Of a DNA stretch of 64,000 nucleotides, positions 46,977 to 57,511 are shown piece after piece. The notes beneath the pieces were generated by a model, which was not told the DNA's origin, ran no database searches, and was given only the letters and a program-made list of their open reading frames with translations. The DNA lies in assembly GCF_008630535.1 (NCBI RefSeq), contig NZ_VWPH01000003.1, forward strand, positions 1 through 64,000, written 5' to 3'. The translations under genes and the position numbers were made by a program. The stretch's first letter is position 1; the number at the start of each line of letters is the position of its first letter. Source of the stretch: Saccharopolyspora hirsuta. Lineage in GTDB: Bacteria > Actinomycetota > Actinomycetes > Mycobacteriales > Pseudonocardiaceae.

Positions 46977-48901
46977 CCGGCGAAGCCCTGCTGGACCGCG
47001 CCCGCGCGCTGCTGATCCGCACGATGACCTTCTACCGGGACGACCCGCGCACCTCGACCTGGCTGCGCGGTCGGCTGGAGCGGCTCGAACAACCGCTGCG
47101 CATCGCGGTCAGCGGCCGGGTCAAGGCGGGCAAGTCGACGCTGATCAACGCGCTGGTCGGCGCCGAGCTCGCCCCGACCGACGCGGAGGAGCGCACCCAG
47201 GTCAGCACCTTCTACCAGTACGGGCCGGAACCGAAGATCCTGGTGCACACCCCGCACGGCACGGTGCAGAACGTCCCGGTGACCACGCTGGACGCCAGCA
47301 CCATCCGCGACCTGCAGCACTGGCGGCCCGACGAGGTGGCGCGGCTGGTCATCGAATCGCCCACGCCCGGCCTGCAGGCCATCACCCTGATCGAGACGCC
47401 GGGCGTGGCCTCGGCGGCGGTGCAGGAGACCGGGCGGTCGGCGCTGGCGCAGATCCTGTCCGAGGCGGACGCGGTGCTGTACCTGACGCGCTACCCGCGG
47501 CAGACCGACCTGCAGTTCCTGCAGTCGGTCAACGAGCTGCAGACCGCCCGCAGCGTCCCGATCAGCACGATCGTCGCGTTCTCCCGCGCCGACGAGACCG
47601 GCAGCGGCGGACCGGACGGGCTGCAGGCGGCCGAGCGGATCGCCGAGAGCTACCGCAACGACCCGACGCTGCGCTCGTTCGCGCAGCACCTGATCCCGGT
47701 GGTCGGGCTGCTCGGGCAGGCGGTGGCGACCATGACCGACGAGGAGTTCACCGCGCTGGGCAACCTGGCCCGGCTGTCCCAGAACGACCTGGAAGCGCTG
47801 CTGCTGTCCGCGGACCGGTTCGTCAACAGCAAGATCGAGTCGACGCCCGGGCCCATCCGCCAGCGGCTCTTCGAGCGGTTCGGGCAGTTCGGCCTCGGAC
47901 GCGCGCTGACGCTGCTGCGCAGCGGGGTGACGGAACCGAAGAAGCTGCGCTCGGCGCTGCTCGACGAGAGCGGCCTGAACTCGCTGCACGAGACCGTGCA
48001 CCAGCAGTTCGTGGAGCGGCAGGACGCGCTGCGCGCCCGGTCCGCGATGCTGGCCGTGGACATGGTGCTGCGCGCCAACCCCCGTCCGGGCGTGCAGCAG
48101 CTGCGCGGCGAGTTCGAGCACCTGCTGGCCAACGCGCACGAGTGGGACGAGCTGCGGCTGCTGTCCGCCCTGGACTCCGGCCAGGTGCGCTTCAGCCGCC
48201 CGCTCCAGGCGGAGGCGAAGCGCCTGCTGGGCGCGTTCGGCAGCAGCCCACACGAGCGGCTGGGCCGCGACGAGACCGCGCTGGCGGTGGACCTGGCCGA
48301 CGAGGCGGCGGCCGCGCTCGCCCGCTGGCGCCAGCAGTCGGTGAACCCGCTGCACGACCGCATCCACCGCGAAGCGGTCCGAACGGTGCTGCGCAGCTGC
48401 GAACGCCTGGTCGTCAACCAAGCCCACGCGCCGCACCGCCCCTCCCCGCAGGCGGGGCAGCCGCAGGCAGCGACGCAGCACCAAGCGGCGCAGGCAGCAC
48501 AGCACCAGGCTGGGCGATCTCAGGCGGCGCGGCAGGCGGTCAAGCCAGAGCAGGTGGCTCAACCTCAGCAGGCGGTTAAGCCGCAGCAGGTGGCGCAACA
48601 TCAGGCCGCGCAGTCGCAGCAGGCGGCGCAACATCAGGCCGCGCAGTCGCAGCAGGCGGCACAGCATCAGGCTGGTCAGCCGCAGCGGCGACGTGCTCAA
48701 GCCGCCCATTCCCAGGACAGCTACCCCCGACCGGGACAGCCGCAACCGGTCGCGCAGCCGCAGCCCGGGCAGCAGCGCCAGCCCCGTCGCCGACGCGCCG
48801 CGCAGCACCAGGCCTCGCCGCAACAGGTGGTGGAGGCACCGCAGAACCCTCCGGCGGAGCAAGATCCTCAGGACGACCCGGGAACGCATTCCCGGCACTA
48901 G
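46973..48901 (+). CDS. iniC: Dynamin-like GTPase IniC with Gln/Ala-rich C-terminal extension
   Basis: Partner dynamin-like protein of 642 residues. G1 is SGRVKAGKST (47-56), G3 is ETPG (141-144, Glu in place of Asp) and the G4 region reads AFSRADE. The helical part ends near residue 480. From about 483 to 642 comes a low-complexity tail of Gln, Ala, His and Pro with a 33-bp tandem duplication (two HQAAQSQQAAQ units) and several Arg clusters. Mycobacterial IniC is about 490 residues and lacks this tail. ATG overlaps the iniA stop by four bases, so both are made together and may form a mixed polymer. Confidence 0.86.
   Translation: MTGEALLDRARALLIRTMTFYRDDPRTSTWLRGRLERLEQPLRIAVSGRVKAGKSTLINALVGAELAPTDAEERTQVSTFYQYGPEPKILVHTPHGTVQNVPVTTLDASTIRDLQHWRPDEVARLVIESPTPGLQAITLIETPGVASAAVQETGRSALAQILSEADAVLYLTRYPRQTDLQFLQSVNELQTARSVPISTIVAFSRADETGSGGPDGLQAAERIAESYRNDPTLRSFAQHLIPVVGLLGQAVATMTDEEFTALGNLARLSQNDLEALLLSADRFVNSKIESTPGPIRQRLFERFGQFGLGRALTLLRSGVTEPKKLRSALLDESGLNSLHETVHQQFVERQDALRARSAMLAVDMVLRANPRPGVQQLRGEFEHLLANAHEWDELRLLSALDSGQVRFSRPLQAEAKRLLGAFGSSPHERLGRDETALAVDLADEAAAALARWRQQSVNPLHDRIHREAVRTVLRSCERLVVNQAHAPHRPSPQAGQPQAATQHQAAQAAQHQAGRSQAARQAVKPEQVAQPQQAVKPQQVAQHQAAQSQQAAQHQAAQSQQAAQHQAGQPQRRRAQAAHSQDSYPRPGQPQPVAQPQPGQQRQPRRRRAAQHQASPQQVVEAPQNPPAEQDPQDDPGTHSRH
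48592..48657 (+). repeat. Exact 33-bp tandem duplication within iniC tail
   Basis: Bases 48592-48624 and 48625-48657 are identical. In frame they encode two copies of an 11-residue unit rich in Gln and Ala. The identity at DNA level shows recent duplication and suggests copy-number variation between strains. Confidence 0.9.
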
Positions 48902-48981
48902 ATGTCCACAGTGGATCGTTCGCGACGGTTGCCGATCCCGCCGAGGTTCTTTCGGGATGTCCGGGGTCGGCTCCTCGGCGC

Positions 48982-49035
48982 TTTCGCGCGAAACCGGCGT
49001 TCCGCACGTGTGGGAGGCTGCGTTTTCGCGCGAAA
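48982..49035. repeat. Pair of TTTCGCGCGAAA palindromes
   Basis: TTTCGCGCGAAACCGGCG occurs at 48982-48999 and again at 49024-49041, 42 bases apart, between iniC and the next GNAT gene. The 12-bp palindromic core fits the TTTC-N4-GAAA family seen at 2257, 39367 and 59971. Confidence 0.85.
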
Positions 49036-49101
49036 CCGGCGGAACCACCGTCCCGGGTCGAGCCCTGGAAGCTGAAACCCGGCCCGTCTTGGAGGAGTGC
49101 A

Positions 49102-49563
49102 GTGGACATCGTTCAGCGCGCGTACGACCACCCCGACGTGACCGCGCTCGTCGGACGTCTGCAGGCCGAGTACTCGCGGATCTACGGCGCGCCGGACGAC
49201 TCCCCCACCTGCGCGGCTCAGTTCAGCCCGCCATCCGGCGGTTTCTGCGTGGGCTACGAGCGCGGCACCGCCGTGGCGATGGGCGGGTGGCGCCACCTCG
49301 GCGGCGGGCGCGCCGAGCTCAAGCGCATGTACGTGCCCGACGAACACCGGGGCAACGGTTACTCGCGCGAGGTCCTCGCGTGGCTGGAGAACGCGGCGGC
49401 CGCGGACGGCGCTGCGGAAATGGTGCTGGAAACCAACCAGCGCCACCCGGCCGCGCTCGCCCTGTACCGCTCGGCCGGGTACACCGAGGTCGAGGCGTTC
49501 GGCTACTACGCCGACGACCCGCTCACCGTCTACCTCGGCATCCCGCTGCCCCGCCCCGCTTAG
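49102..49563 (+). CDS. GNAT family N-acetyltransferase
   Basis: Acetyltransferase of 153 residues. Strand AELKRMYVPDEHRGNGYSRE contains the acetyl-CoA pyrophosphate loop (R-G-N-G-Y, about residues 82-87). AEMVLETNQRHPAALALYRS and AGYTEVEAFGYY complete the fold. The substrate is unknown. GTG at 49102 follows GGAGGAGTGCA. It lies 200 bases after iniC in the same direction, separated by the palindrome pair, and need not be co-regulated. Confidence 0.87.
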   Translation: MDIVQRAYDHPDVTALVGRLQAEYSRIYGAPDDSPTCAAQFSPPSGGFCVGYERGTAVAMGGWRHLGGGRAELKRMYVPDEHRGNGYSREVLAWLENAAAADGAAEMVLETNQRHPAALALYRSAGYTEVEAFGYYADDPLTVYLGIPLPRPA

Positions 49564-49612
49564 CACTGCCGAACACGCACCCGCGAGTTGCCTTCCGGCC
49601 CCGGAAATGGAG

Positions 49613-49649
49613 CGAAGGTCCTGGGAGTCGGGGGCTCCCAGGACCTTCG
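49613..49649. terminator. Bidirectional terminator between GNAT and catalase genes
   Basis: Perfect 15-bp stem CGAAGGTCCTGGGAG (49613-49627) with CTCCCAGGACCTTCG (49635-49649), seven-base loop, between convergent genes. Confidence 0.85.
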
Positions 49650-49711
49650 CGCGTGGTGGTTGCCGCAGTCAGCAGCGGTGGGCCGAGTTCCTCAGCCCGG
49701 TTCCGGGGCGA

Positions 49712-51157
49712 TCAGCCCTGGACCTTGTCGGCGATCTTGTCGCCGGTGTCCTTGTCGACGCTGCGCCAGTAGTCGAGCGCCTTCTCCAGGATCGGCTTGG
49801 ACACGCCCTTGGAGAGGTGACCGGCCACGTTGTCCACGAACCGGGCCCGCTCCTCGTCGCTGAAGACGGTGCGGACCAGGGTCCCCGGCTGGCCGAAGTC
49901 GTCGTCCTCGGAGTGCAGCCGGTACGCCGAGCGGATGACCTCCTGCTCCACCCCGGCGGCCGAGTCGTCGGTGCCGTAGGCGGCGTCGGCGCGCGGCCCC
50001 CCGTAGGAGTTCGGCGCGTACACCGGGTCGTGGTCGATGCTGAACCGCATCGAGCCGTCCTTGGCGTAGCTGTTCACCGGTGCGATCGGGCGGTTGACCG
50101 GCAGGTCCATGTAGTTGGTGCCGATCCGGTAGCGGTGCGCGTCCGGGTAGGAGAACAACCGGCCCTGCAGCATCTTGTCCGGGGAGGCGCCCACGCCCGG
50201 CACCATGTTCGACGGCTCGAACGCGGCCTGCTCGATCTGCGCGAAGTAGTTCTCCGGGTTGCGGTTCAGCACGAACCGGCCGACCTTGATCAGCGGGTAG
50301 TCGCCGTGCGGCCACACCTTGGTCAGGTCGAACGGGTTGAACCGGTAGTCCGCGGCGTCCTCGAACGGCATGACCTGGACGTACAGGGTCCAGCTCGGGT
50401 GCTCACCGGCCTTGATCGCGGTCCACAGGTCGCGGATGTGGTGGTCGGCGTCCTCACCGGCCATCCGGTCCGCCTCGGCCTGGGTCAGGAAGTCGTGGCC
50501 CTGGTCGGTCTTGAAGTGGTACTTGACCCAGAACTTCTCGCCCGCCGCGTTGATCCACGAGTAGGTGTGCGAGCCGTACATGTTCATGTTGCGCCAGGTG
50601 CGCGGGATGCCGCGGTCGCCCATCAGCCAGGTCACCTGGTGCGCCGACTCCGGGCACTGGGTCCAGAAGTCCCACTGCATGTCGTGGTCGCGCAGGTGGT
50701 TGTCGGCGCGGCGCTTCTGCGAGCGGATGAAGTCGGGGAACTTGATCGCGTCGCGGATGAAGAACACCGGGGTGTTGTTGCCGACGAGGTCGTAGTTGCC
50801 CTCGCTGGTGTAGAACTTGATCGCGGTGCCGCGCGGGTCGCGCCAGGTGTCCGGCGAGCCCAGCTCACCGGCGACCGAGGAGTACCGGACCAGGGTCTCC
50901 GTCTTCGCGCCCGGCTGGAACACGGCGGCCTTGGTGAACTGGCTGACGTCCTCGGTGACCTCGAAGAAGCCGAAGGCGCCGCCGCCCTTGGCGTGCACCA
51001 CCCGCTCGGGCACCCGCTCGCGGTTGAACTGCGCGTTCTTCTCGATCAGGTAGTGGTCCTGGAGCAGGACCGGCCCGTTCGGGCCAGCGGTCAACGAGTG
51101 GTCGTCACTGGCCACCGGGATACCGGCGTTGGTCGTCGTGGGTCGTGGCGAACTCAC
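49712..51157 (-). CDS. katA: Monofunctional heme catalase
   Basis: Decomposes hydrogen peroxide in the cytosol. The 481-residue length fits small-subunit clade 3 catalases. Distal His55 in [11 protein letters not shown], Asn128 in [12 protein letters not shown] and the proximal heme Tyr in [13 protein letters not shown] (about residue 338) are all present. GTG at 51157 has GAGGAGGGA six bases upstream and overlaps the stop of the upstream furA-like gene by four bases (GTGA). The pair forms a peroxide-sensing regulator plus catalase operon. Confidence 0.94.
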   Translation of the reverse strand: MSSPRPTTTNAGIPVASDDHSLTAGPNGPVLLQDHYLIEKNAQFNRERVPERVVHAKGGGAFGFFEVTEDVSQFTKAAVFQPGAKTETLVRYSSVAGELGSPDTWRDPRGTAIKFYTSEGNYDLVGNNTPVFFIRDAIKFPDFIRSQKRRADNHLRDHDMQWDFWTQCPESAHQVTWLMGDRGIPRTWRNMNMYGSHTYSWINAAGEKFWVKYHFKTDQGHDFLTQAEADRMAGEDADHHIRDLWTAIKAGEHPSWTLYVQVMPFEDAADYRFNPFDLTKVWPHGDYPLIKVGRFVLNRNPENYFAQIEQAAFEPSNMVPGVGASPDKMLQGRLFSYPDAHRYRIGTNYMDLPVNRPIAPVNSYAKDGSMRFSIDHDPVYAPNSYGGPRADAAYGTDDSAAGVEQEVIRSAYRLHSEDDDFGQPGTLVRTVFSDEERARFVDNVAGHLSKGVSKPILEKALDYWRSVDKDTGDKIADKVQG

Positions 51158-51654
51158 GATCGTCCCTCCTCGTGGTGGTGGCTGGGTTCCTCCGGCCCGG
51201 GTGCCGAGGACCGGCAGTCGGGGCAGTACCCCCAGAACACGACCTCCGCTTCGTCCACCGCGTAGCCCGCGGTGGACGAGGGCGTCAGGCACGGCGCGGA
51301 GCCCAGGACGCAGTCGACGTCCTCGGTCCGGCCGCACCGCCGGCACACCAGGTGGTGGTGGTTGTCGGCGGTCCGCGTCTCGAACCGGGCGGGGTGCCCG
51401 GCTGGCTCGATCCGCCGCAGCAGCCCGGCGTCGCTGCACGCGTGGAGCACGTCGTAGACGGCCTGCGTGGACACCGATCCGAGTTGCCGCCGCACCGCGG
51501 TCGCCACCTGGTCGGCGGTGGCGTGCGGGTGGTCCGCCAGCCACCGCAGCACCGCGAGCCGCGGTCTGGTGACCCGCAGTCCGGCGGCTCGCAGCCGCCC
51601 GGGCAGGTCTCCCGCACTCCCCGCGGTGTTGCCGTTGGTCGCACTGAGGGTCAT
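51154..51654 (-). CDS. furA: Fur-family peroxide-sensing regulator, FurA/CatR-like
   Basis: A 166-residue metalloregulator. The N-terminal winged helix has [20 protein letters not shown] and [20 protein letters not shown]. Metal-binding residues are His99-101 in [10 protein letters not shown], and structural zinc cysteines 104, 107, 144 and 147 (CRRC, CPDC). Its link to katA parallels furA-katG and CatR-catA, where peroxide releases the repressor. ATG at 51654; the gene directly overlaps the catalase start. Confidence 0.9.
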   Translation of the reverse strand: MTLSATNGNTAGSAGDLPGRLRAAGLRVTRPRLAVLRWLADHPHATADQVATAVRRQLGSVSTQAVYDVLHACSDAGLLRRIEPAGHPARFETRTADNHHHLVCRRCGRTEDVDCVLGSAPCLTPSSTAGYAVDEAEVVFWGYCPDCRSSAPGPEEPSHHHEEGRS

Positions 51655-51695
51655 GGCGTGGTCCAGTCTGCCACGCCCAAACTGGAACGAGTCAA
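51655..51695 (-). promoter_or_regulatory. furA-katA promoter and operator
   Basis: On the minus strand TTGACT (51695-51690) is a -35 box and CAGACT (51670-51665) a -10 box 19 bases later. GGCGTGG (51655-51661) and CCACGCC (51671-51677) form a 7-bp inverted repeat flanking the -10 box, fit for autorepression. The predicted transcription start is within a few bases of the ATG, so the mRNA may be leaderless. Confidence 0.6.
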
Positions 51696-51752
51696 GAAAA
51701 CACCCGGAAGTGTTGTCCGGCTCATTCGACCGCCGTTGCCGACGGCCCGGAC

Positions 51753-53228
51753 TCAAAGCGGCAGGTCGCGCAGGGTTTCGTAGACCTGCTCGACCACCGC
51801 TCGGCGACGCGCCATCAAGCGCGCGGCCGCCTCGTCCGGCGTCACCCTGCCTTCCGGCACGACCAGCTCGGCGGCGCGCTCCAGTGAATCGAACTCACCA
51901 AGTGCCCGCCACCCGAGCAGCACCGCGCCGAGCCCGGACCCGCCGCTGCCCTCCGCCAGGTCCAGGTCGATGTCCAGCGCCGCCGCGATGGCGTCCGCCC
52001 ACACCCGGCTCCGGAAGCCACCGCCGGTGGCCCGCACCGCGCGCACCTCCGCCCCGGAGTCGCGCACCGCGTCGAGCACCAGCGCCAGCTGCTGCGCCAC
52101 GCCCTCGACCACCGCGCGGGTCATCTCCGCGCGGCCGTGCGAGCGCCGCAGCCCCAGGAACGAGCCCGTCAGGCCCGGCTCCCACCACGGCGCGCGCTCG
52201 CCGAGCAGGTACGGCAGGGCGATCAGCCCCTCCGCGCCGGGCGGCACGGCCGCTGCTTCGTCGAGCAGGTCCGCCACGTCCACGCCGAACGCCTCGGAGG
52301 CCCACTGGGCGACGACCGCACCGTTGCTCACGGCACCGCCGATCACCCACAGCCCGTCGGCCAGCGCGTAGCTGAACGTCCGGCACCGCTCGTCGACGCC
52401 GGGCTTGTCCCGGGTCACGCGGAGCGCCCCGCTGGTGCCCAGCGACAGCGCGGCCACACCCGGCTGGACCGCGCCGACGCCGAGGTTGGCCAGCGGACCG
52501 TCGCCGCCGCCGAGCACGACCGGCAGCCCCTCGGGCAGCCCGACAGCCTCGGCCACCTGCGGTTTCAGCGGCATGGTCGTCGTCGGCGCGTGGATCTCCG
52601 GCAGCTGCTCGGCGCGGATGCCCGCGACCTCCAGCGCCGGTTCGTGCCACTGCAGCGTCGACATGCTCTGCAGCCCGCTGCCCGAGCTCAGCGAGTACTC
52701 GGTGACGAACTCCCCGACGAAGTCGGCGACCACGAAGTCCTTCAGCGCGCACCAGCGCACCACGTCGCGGGTCAGGTCGGAGCGGCTCCCGGTCAGCCAA
52801 GCCAGCTTCACCATGACCGACTGCGTGTGGACCGGCGTCCCGGTCGCCCGGTGCAGCGCGGCGGCGGCCTCGCGGTCGGACCGGATCCGCGCCGCGACCT
52901 CGGCGGCCCGGGTGTCGGCCCAGTTGAACGCCGGGGTGGCCGGAGCGCCGGACGCGTCGAGCCCGACCAGCGTGTGCATGGCAGTGCTGAACGACAGCCC
53001 GGCCACCTCGTGCCCGTGCTCCTTCGCCCAGGCCACGCACTCCGCCAACGCCTCGATCGCGGCGCCCCGCACCTGCACGGCGTCCTGCGTCGCCTCACCG
53101 GTGTCGTCGGTCCGCAGCGGATACCCGCGCTCGGTCTGGTGCAGCACGCGAGCGTCGACGCCTGCCGCGACGACCTTCGTCGCGGTGGTGCCGAGATCGA
53201 TGCCGAGGACAACCGGGGCAGCACTCAT
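51753..53228 (-). CDS. FGGY-family carbohydrate kinase, probable gluconokinase
   Basis: Sugar kinase of 491 residues. N-terminal phosphate loop is GIDLGTTATKVVA. The second domain has VLGGGDGPLANLG, SLGTSGALR and the late ATGGGFRSRVWADAIA adenosine motif. FNWADTRA near residue 102 resembles the substrate-binding segment of FGGY gluconokinases, which phosphorylate gluconate for the pentose phosphate route. Xylulokinase remains an alternative. No gnt transporter lies nearby. ATG 53228. Confidence 0.85.
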   Translation of the reverse strand: MSAAPVVLGIDLGTTATKVVAAGVDARVLHQTERGYPLRTDDTGEATQDAVQVRGAAIEALAECVAWAKEHGHEVAGLSFSTAMHTLVGLDASGAPATPAFNWADTRAAEVAARIRSDREAAAALHRATGTPVHTQSVMVKLAWLTGSRSDLTRDVVRWCALKDFVVADFVGEFVTEYSLSSGSGLQSMSTLQWHEPALEVAGIRAEQLPEIHAPTTTMPLKPQVAEAVGLPEGLPVVLGGGDGPLANLGVGAVQPGVAALSLGTSGALRVTRDKPGVDERCRTFSYALADGLWVIGGAVSNGAVVAQWASEAFGVDVADLLDEAAAVPPGAEGLIALPYLLGERAPWWEPGLTGSFLGLRRSHGRAEMTRAVVEGVAQQLALVLDAVRDSGAEVRAVRATGGGFRSRVWADAIAAALDIDLDLAEGSGGSGLGAVLLGWRALGEFDSLERAAELVVPEGRVTPDEAAARLMARRRAVVEQVYETLRDLPL

Positions 53229-53300
53229 GCCCCCAACCTATCCGCCGAACGCAGCAGCCGAGCCACGCCTCCACGGCAGGAGCCACCGCACAGCGCCCGA

Positions 53301-53474
53301 TCAAGGCTCGGGCGGCGGCACACCGTGCGCTGCGGTGACGAACGACACGGCTCGGTCGTCCCTTCGGACACGTACAACAGCCTCCTTCGGTTCGCGGTGG
53401 CGCGAGCGGTCTTCCGGGAGCGCCACGAATTCGTCCAGGGTCAGCAGGTGGCCGGGCCACGTGGTGGTGTTCAT
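53301..53474 (-). pseudogene. Fragment of a Uma2-family (PD-(D/E)XK nuclease-like) gene
   Basis: A 57-residue frame starting MNTTTWPGHLLTLDEFVALPED. The segment HLLTLDEFxALPEDxSRH is the conserved N-terminus of actinobacterial Uma2 (DUF820) proteins, which are about 190 residues. After SRHREPKEAVVRV the likeness ends and a stop follows, so the nuclease core is gone. Probably a decayed copy. Confidence 0.55.
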
Positions 53475-53567
53475 GGGTCCACTGTGGCGGGAGGTGCCCG
53501 CGGGGTTCAAGGAGAATTGGATATGAACACACGTTCGAATGAACTTTGAATCCGTTGCGCCGCAACG

Positions 53568-53604
53568 AAAAAGCGCCTCCCTCCCCTGATCGGGAGGAAG
53601 GCGC
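53568..53604 (-). terminator. Intrinsic terminator after asd
   Basis: On the minus strand GCGCCTTCCTCCC pairs with GGGAGGGAGGCGC around GATCAG (imperfect in the middle), followed by TTTTT (53572-53568). It begins 18 bases after the asd stop. Confidence 0.85.
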
Positions 53605-53621
53605 CCTGTCGAGCCGGGGGC

Positions 53622-54673
53622 TTACTTCGCGAGGGTTTCGGCGATCTCGTAGGTGTTGAGCGCCGCGCCCTTGCGGAGGTTGTCACCGCAGACGAAGAAG
53701 TCCAGCGTGTTCGGGAAGTCCAGCGCCTGGCGGACGCGGCCCACGTACGTCGGGTCCTCGCCGACCACCCCGGCCGGGGTCGGGAACACGCCGTTGTCGT
53801 GGTCGTCCTGCAGGACGATGGTCGGCTGGGCCTCGAACAGCCGGTGCGCCTGCTCGACGGTCACCTCGCGCTCGAAGGTGGCGTGCACCGCCAGCGAGTG
53901 CGTGGTCACCACCGGCACCCGGACGCAGGTCGCGGAGACCTTCAGGTCCGGGATGCCCAGGATCTTGCGGGACTCGTTGCGGACCTTCAGCTCCTCGGAG
54001 GTCCAGCCGTCGTCCTTGCGCGAACCCGCCCACGGCACCACGTTCAGCGCCAGCGGGGCCTTGAACGGCGTCTCGGCGGGCAGCCCGGCCGCGGCCAGCG
54101 CCTCGGCGACGTCACCGGCGCGCGCCCCGACGCCCTTGCCCGCCACCGCGGCGATCTCCGCCTGCAGCCGGTCGATGCCTTCCTGACCAGCACCGGAAGC
54201 GGCCTGGTAGGAGGAGACGACCAGCTCGCGCAGGCCGAACTCGCGGTGCAGCGCGCCCAGCGCCGCCATCATCGACAGCGTGGTGCAGTTCGGGTTGGCG
54301 ATGATGCCCCTCGGCCGCTCGTGCACCTTCTCCGCGTTGACCTCGGGCACCACCAGCGGCACGTCCGGGTCCATCCGGAACGCGCCGGAGTTGTCCACCG
54401 CGATCGCGCCGCGCTCGGCGGCCACCGGGGCCCACTGCGCGGAGACCTCGTCCGGCACGTCGAACAGCGCGATGTCCACGCCGTCGAACGCCTCCGGCGC
54501 GAGCTCCACGACGGTGCGCTCCTCGCCGCGCACGGTGATCTTCTTGCCCGCGGAGCGGGCCGAGGCGATCAGCCGGATCTCGCCCCACGGCACGGATTCG
54601 CGGTTGTTGATGATGTCGATCATCACGGTGCCGACCGCGCCGGTCGCACCCACGATTGCCAGCGTCGGCGCCA

Positions 54674-54674
<1 letters not shown>
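53622..54674 (-). CDS. asd: Aspartate-semialdehyde dehydrogenase
   Basis: Second step of the aspartate pathway: reduces aspartyl phosphate with NADPH, feeding lysine, diaminopimelate, threonine and methionine synthesis. The 350 residues contain the NADP site [13 protein letters not shown] (6-18), catalytic Cys130 in [17 protein letters not shown] near the substrate loop and [13 protein letters not shown] with the catalytic His. ATG at 54674 shares its last base context with the lysC stop (TGATG), so translation is coupled. A T-tailed terminator follows. Confidence 0.95.
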
Positions 54675-55939
<1,265 letters not shown>

Positions 55940-56169
55940 GTGAAACAAACCTCCTCGACCGCTGCGGTCGTCCCGGGCACGGGTTGTCCCCGCACTGACA
56001 CCGGGCGACGAAGAGCGCCAACGCACCGCGGGCGCGTCGGATCGCCCCAGCGACCGAGCAGTCGGCAGCGTCGGCCGTACCGGCCGAAACGGCCTTCTAC
56101 CAGGTCGCTCCGCTGCCGGATTAGCCTACCGAACCGATACCGCCCGGCCCCAGCCCCGGCCGCCGCCAC

Positions 56170-56206
56170 TACGCTGTGAAGCTCGATTGTCGACAAGCGC
56201 GGAGGA
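56170..56206 (+). promoter_or_regulatory. -10 box and ribosome site for the PIG-V-like gene
   Basis: TACGCT at 56170-56175 fits TANNNT. GGAGGA at 56201-56206 is five bases before TTG 56212 and decides that start. The GTG at 56176 directly abuts the -10 box and would lie upstream of the expected transcription start. Confidence 0.5.
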
Positions 56207-56211
56207 CTGGG

Positions 56212-57453
56212 TTGCCCACCACTCCAGGTGCGATCGAGCCACCCCTGGGAAGTTTCGGAAACAGCCCCGCTACGCAGCGGAAACACTCCGAGGCCACACC
56301 TCTGGAACGGCTGTTGGACGGATCACCCCGGCGGCGTCGGCTGATCGTCGCCGCCGCGCCAGCTGTGGTTTACCTCGCAATCCGCCTGGTCGGCCTGCTG
56401 GTGCTGGCGTGGCTGTCGGCGGCCAACGACGAGGCGCTCCTGGACAACCTGACCGCCTGGGACGGGCAGTGGTACCTCGAGATCGCCGAGCACGGATACG
56501 GCGGCGTGAACCCGAGCATGGTGGACGGGTTCGGCAACCGGTACCCCGAGACGCCGCTGGCGTTCTTCCCCGGCTACCCGTTCCTGATCGTGGCGTTCTC
56601 GCTGATCCCGGGGGTCAGCGCCACCGGTGGGGCGATCACCGCGAGCCTGGCCTGCGGGGTGGCCGCGGCCTACGGGCTGGCGCGGCTGGGGCGTCGGATC
56701 GGCGGTTCCGAGGGCGTCGGGCTGCTGCTGGTGGTGCTGTTCGCGGCGGCGCCCATGTCGGTGGTGCTGTCGATGGCGTACTCCGAGGCGCTGTTCTGCG
56801 CGCTGGCGATCTGGGCGCTGATCGGGGTCGTCGAGCGGAACTGGCTGCTGGCCGGGCTGTGCTGCGCCGCTTCCGGGCTGGTGCGGCCGACCGCCGCGGC
56901 GCTGATCGGCGTGGTCGGGCTGGCCGCCCTGGTCGCCGTCGTGCAGCGCAAGGACACCTGGCGGCCGTGGCTGGCGGTGCTGCTCGCGCCGAGCGGGATG
57001 CTGCTCTACATCGGCTGGGTGGGGATCCAGACCGGCAGCCTCACCGGGTACTTCGCGCTCCAGCAGCGCGGGTGGTCGTCGCACTTCGACGGCGGCTTCG
57101 CCACCGGCAAGTTCGTCCTGGAGTCGCTGACCACGGAGAAGTCGGTCTTCGAGACGTTCACGACGTGGATCGTGCTGGCCGCGCTGGTGCTGATGGTGCT
57201 GTGCCTGCGGCAGCGGATGCCGTGGCCGCTGCTGCTCTTCGCCGCCGCGGTGCTGGTGCTGGACCTGGGTTCGGACGGCTTGATGTACTCGAAGGTGCGC
57301 CTGATGCTGCCCGCGTTCCCGCTGCTCATCCCGGTTGTGATCGGGCTGGCGCGGCGCCGGACGACCACGGCGGCGACGACTGCGGTGCTGCTGGTGTTCT
57401 TCGGCTCGTGGTTCGGCGCCTACTCGCTGACGGCCTGGCAGTACGCGATCTGA
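56212..57453 (+). CDS. Polytopic membrane protein, PIG-V-like mannosyltransferase family
   Basis: Membrane protein of 413 residues with about 10 transmembrane helices. After the first helix comes LTAWDGQWYLEIAEHGYGG: the W-D-x-x-W/H-Y motif in the first outer loop is diagnostic of PIG-V/GT-C glycosyltransferases using lipid-linked sugars, with the Asp as catalytic residue. NRYPETPLAFFPGYPFLI also matches the family. It probably adds mannose or another sugar to an envelope lipid. TTG start chosen because of GGAGGA upstream. Divergent from lysC. Confidence 0.8.
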   Translation: MPTTPGAIEPPLGSFGNSPATQRKHSEATPLERLLDGSPRRRRLIVAAAPAVVYLAIRLVGLLVLAWLSAANDEALLDNLTAWDGQWYLEIAEHGYGGVNPSMVDGFGNRYPETPLAFFPGYPFLIVAFSLIPGVSATGGAITASLACGVAAAYGLARLGRRIGGSEGVGLLLVVLFAAAPMSVVLSMAYSEALFCALAIWALIGVVERNWLLAGLCCAASGLVRPTAAALIGVVGLAALVAVVQRKDTWRPWLAVLLAPSGMLLYIGWVGIQTGSLTGYFALQQRGWSSHFDGGFATGKFVLESLTTEKSVFETFTTWIVLAALVLMVLCLRQRMPWPLLLFAAAVLVLDLGSDGLMYSKVRLMLPAFPLLIPVVIGLARRRTTTAATTAVLLVFFGSWFGAYSLTAWQYAI

Positions 57454-57511
57454 GTGGACAGCGGCCGGTGCGGTCGACAGACTCGCGGGGCGACGACCAG
57501 GGAGGTGTCCC

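Noticed and set aside
55940..56169. Lysine riboswitch or attenuator upstream of lysC
   Set aside because: No lysine-riboswitch core, leader peptide or alternate hairpins could be recognised by eye.
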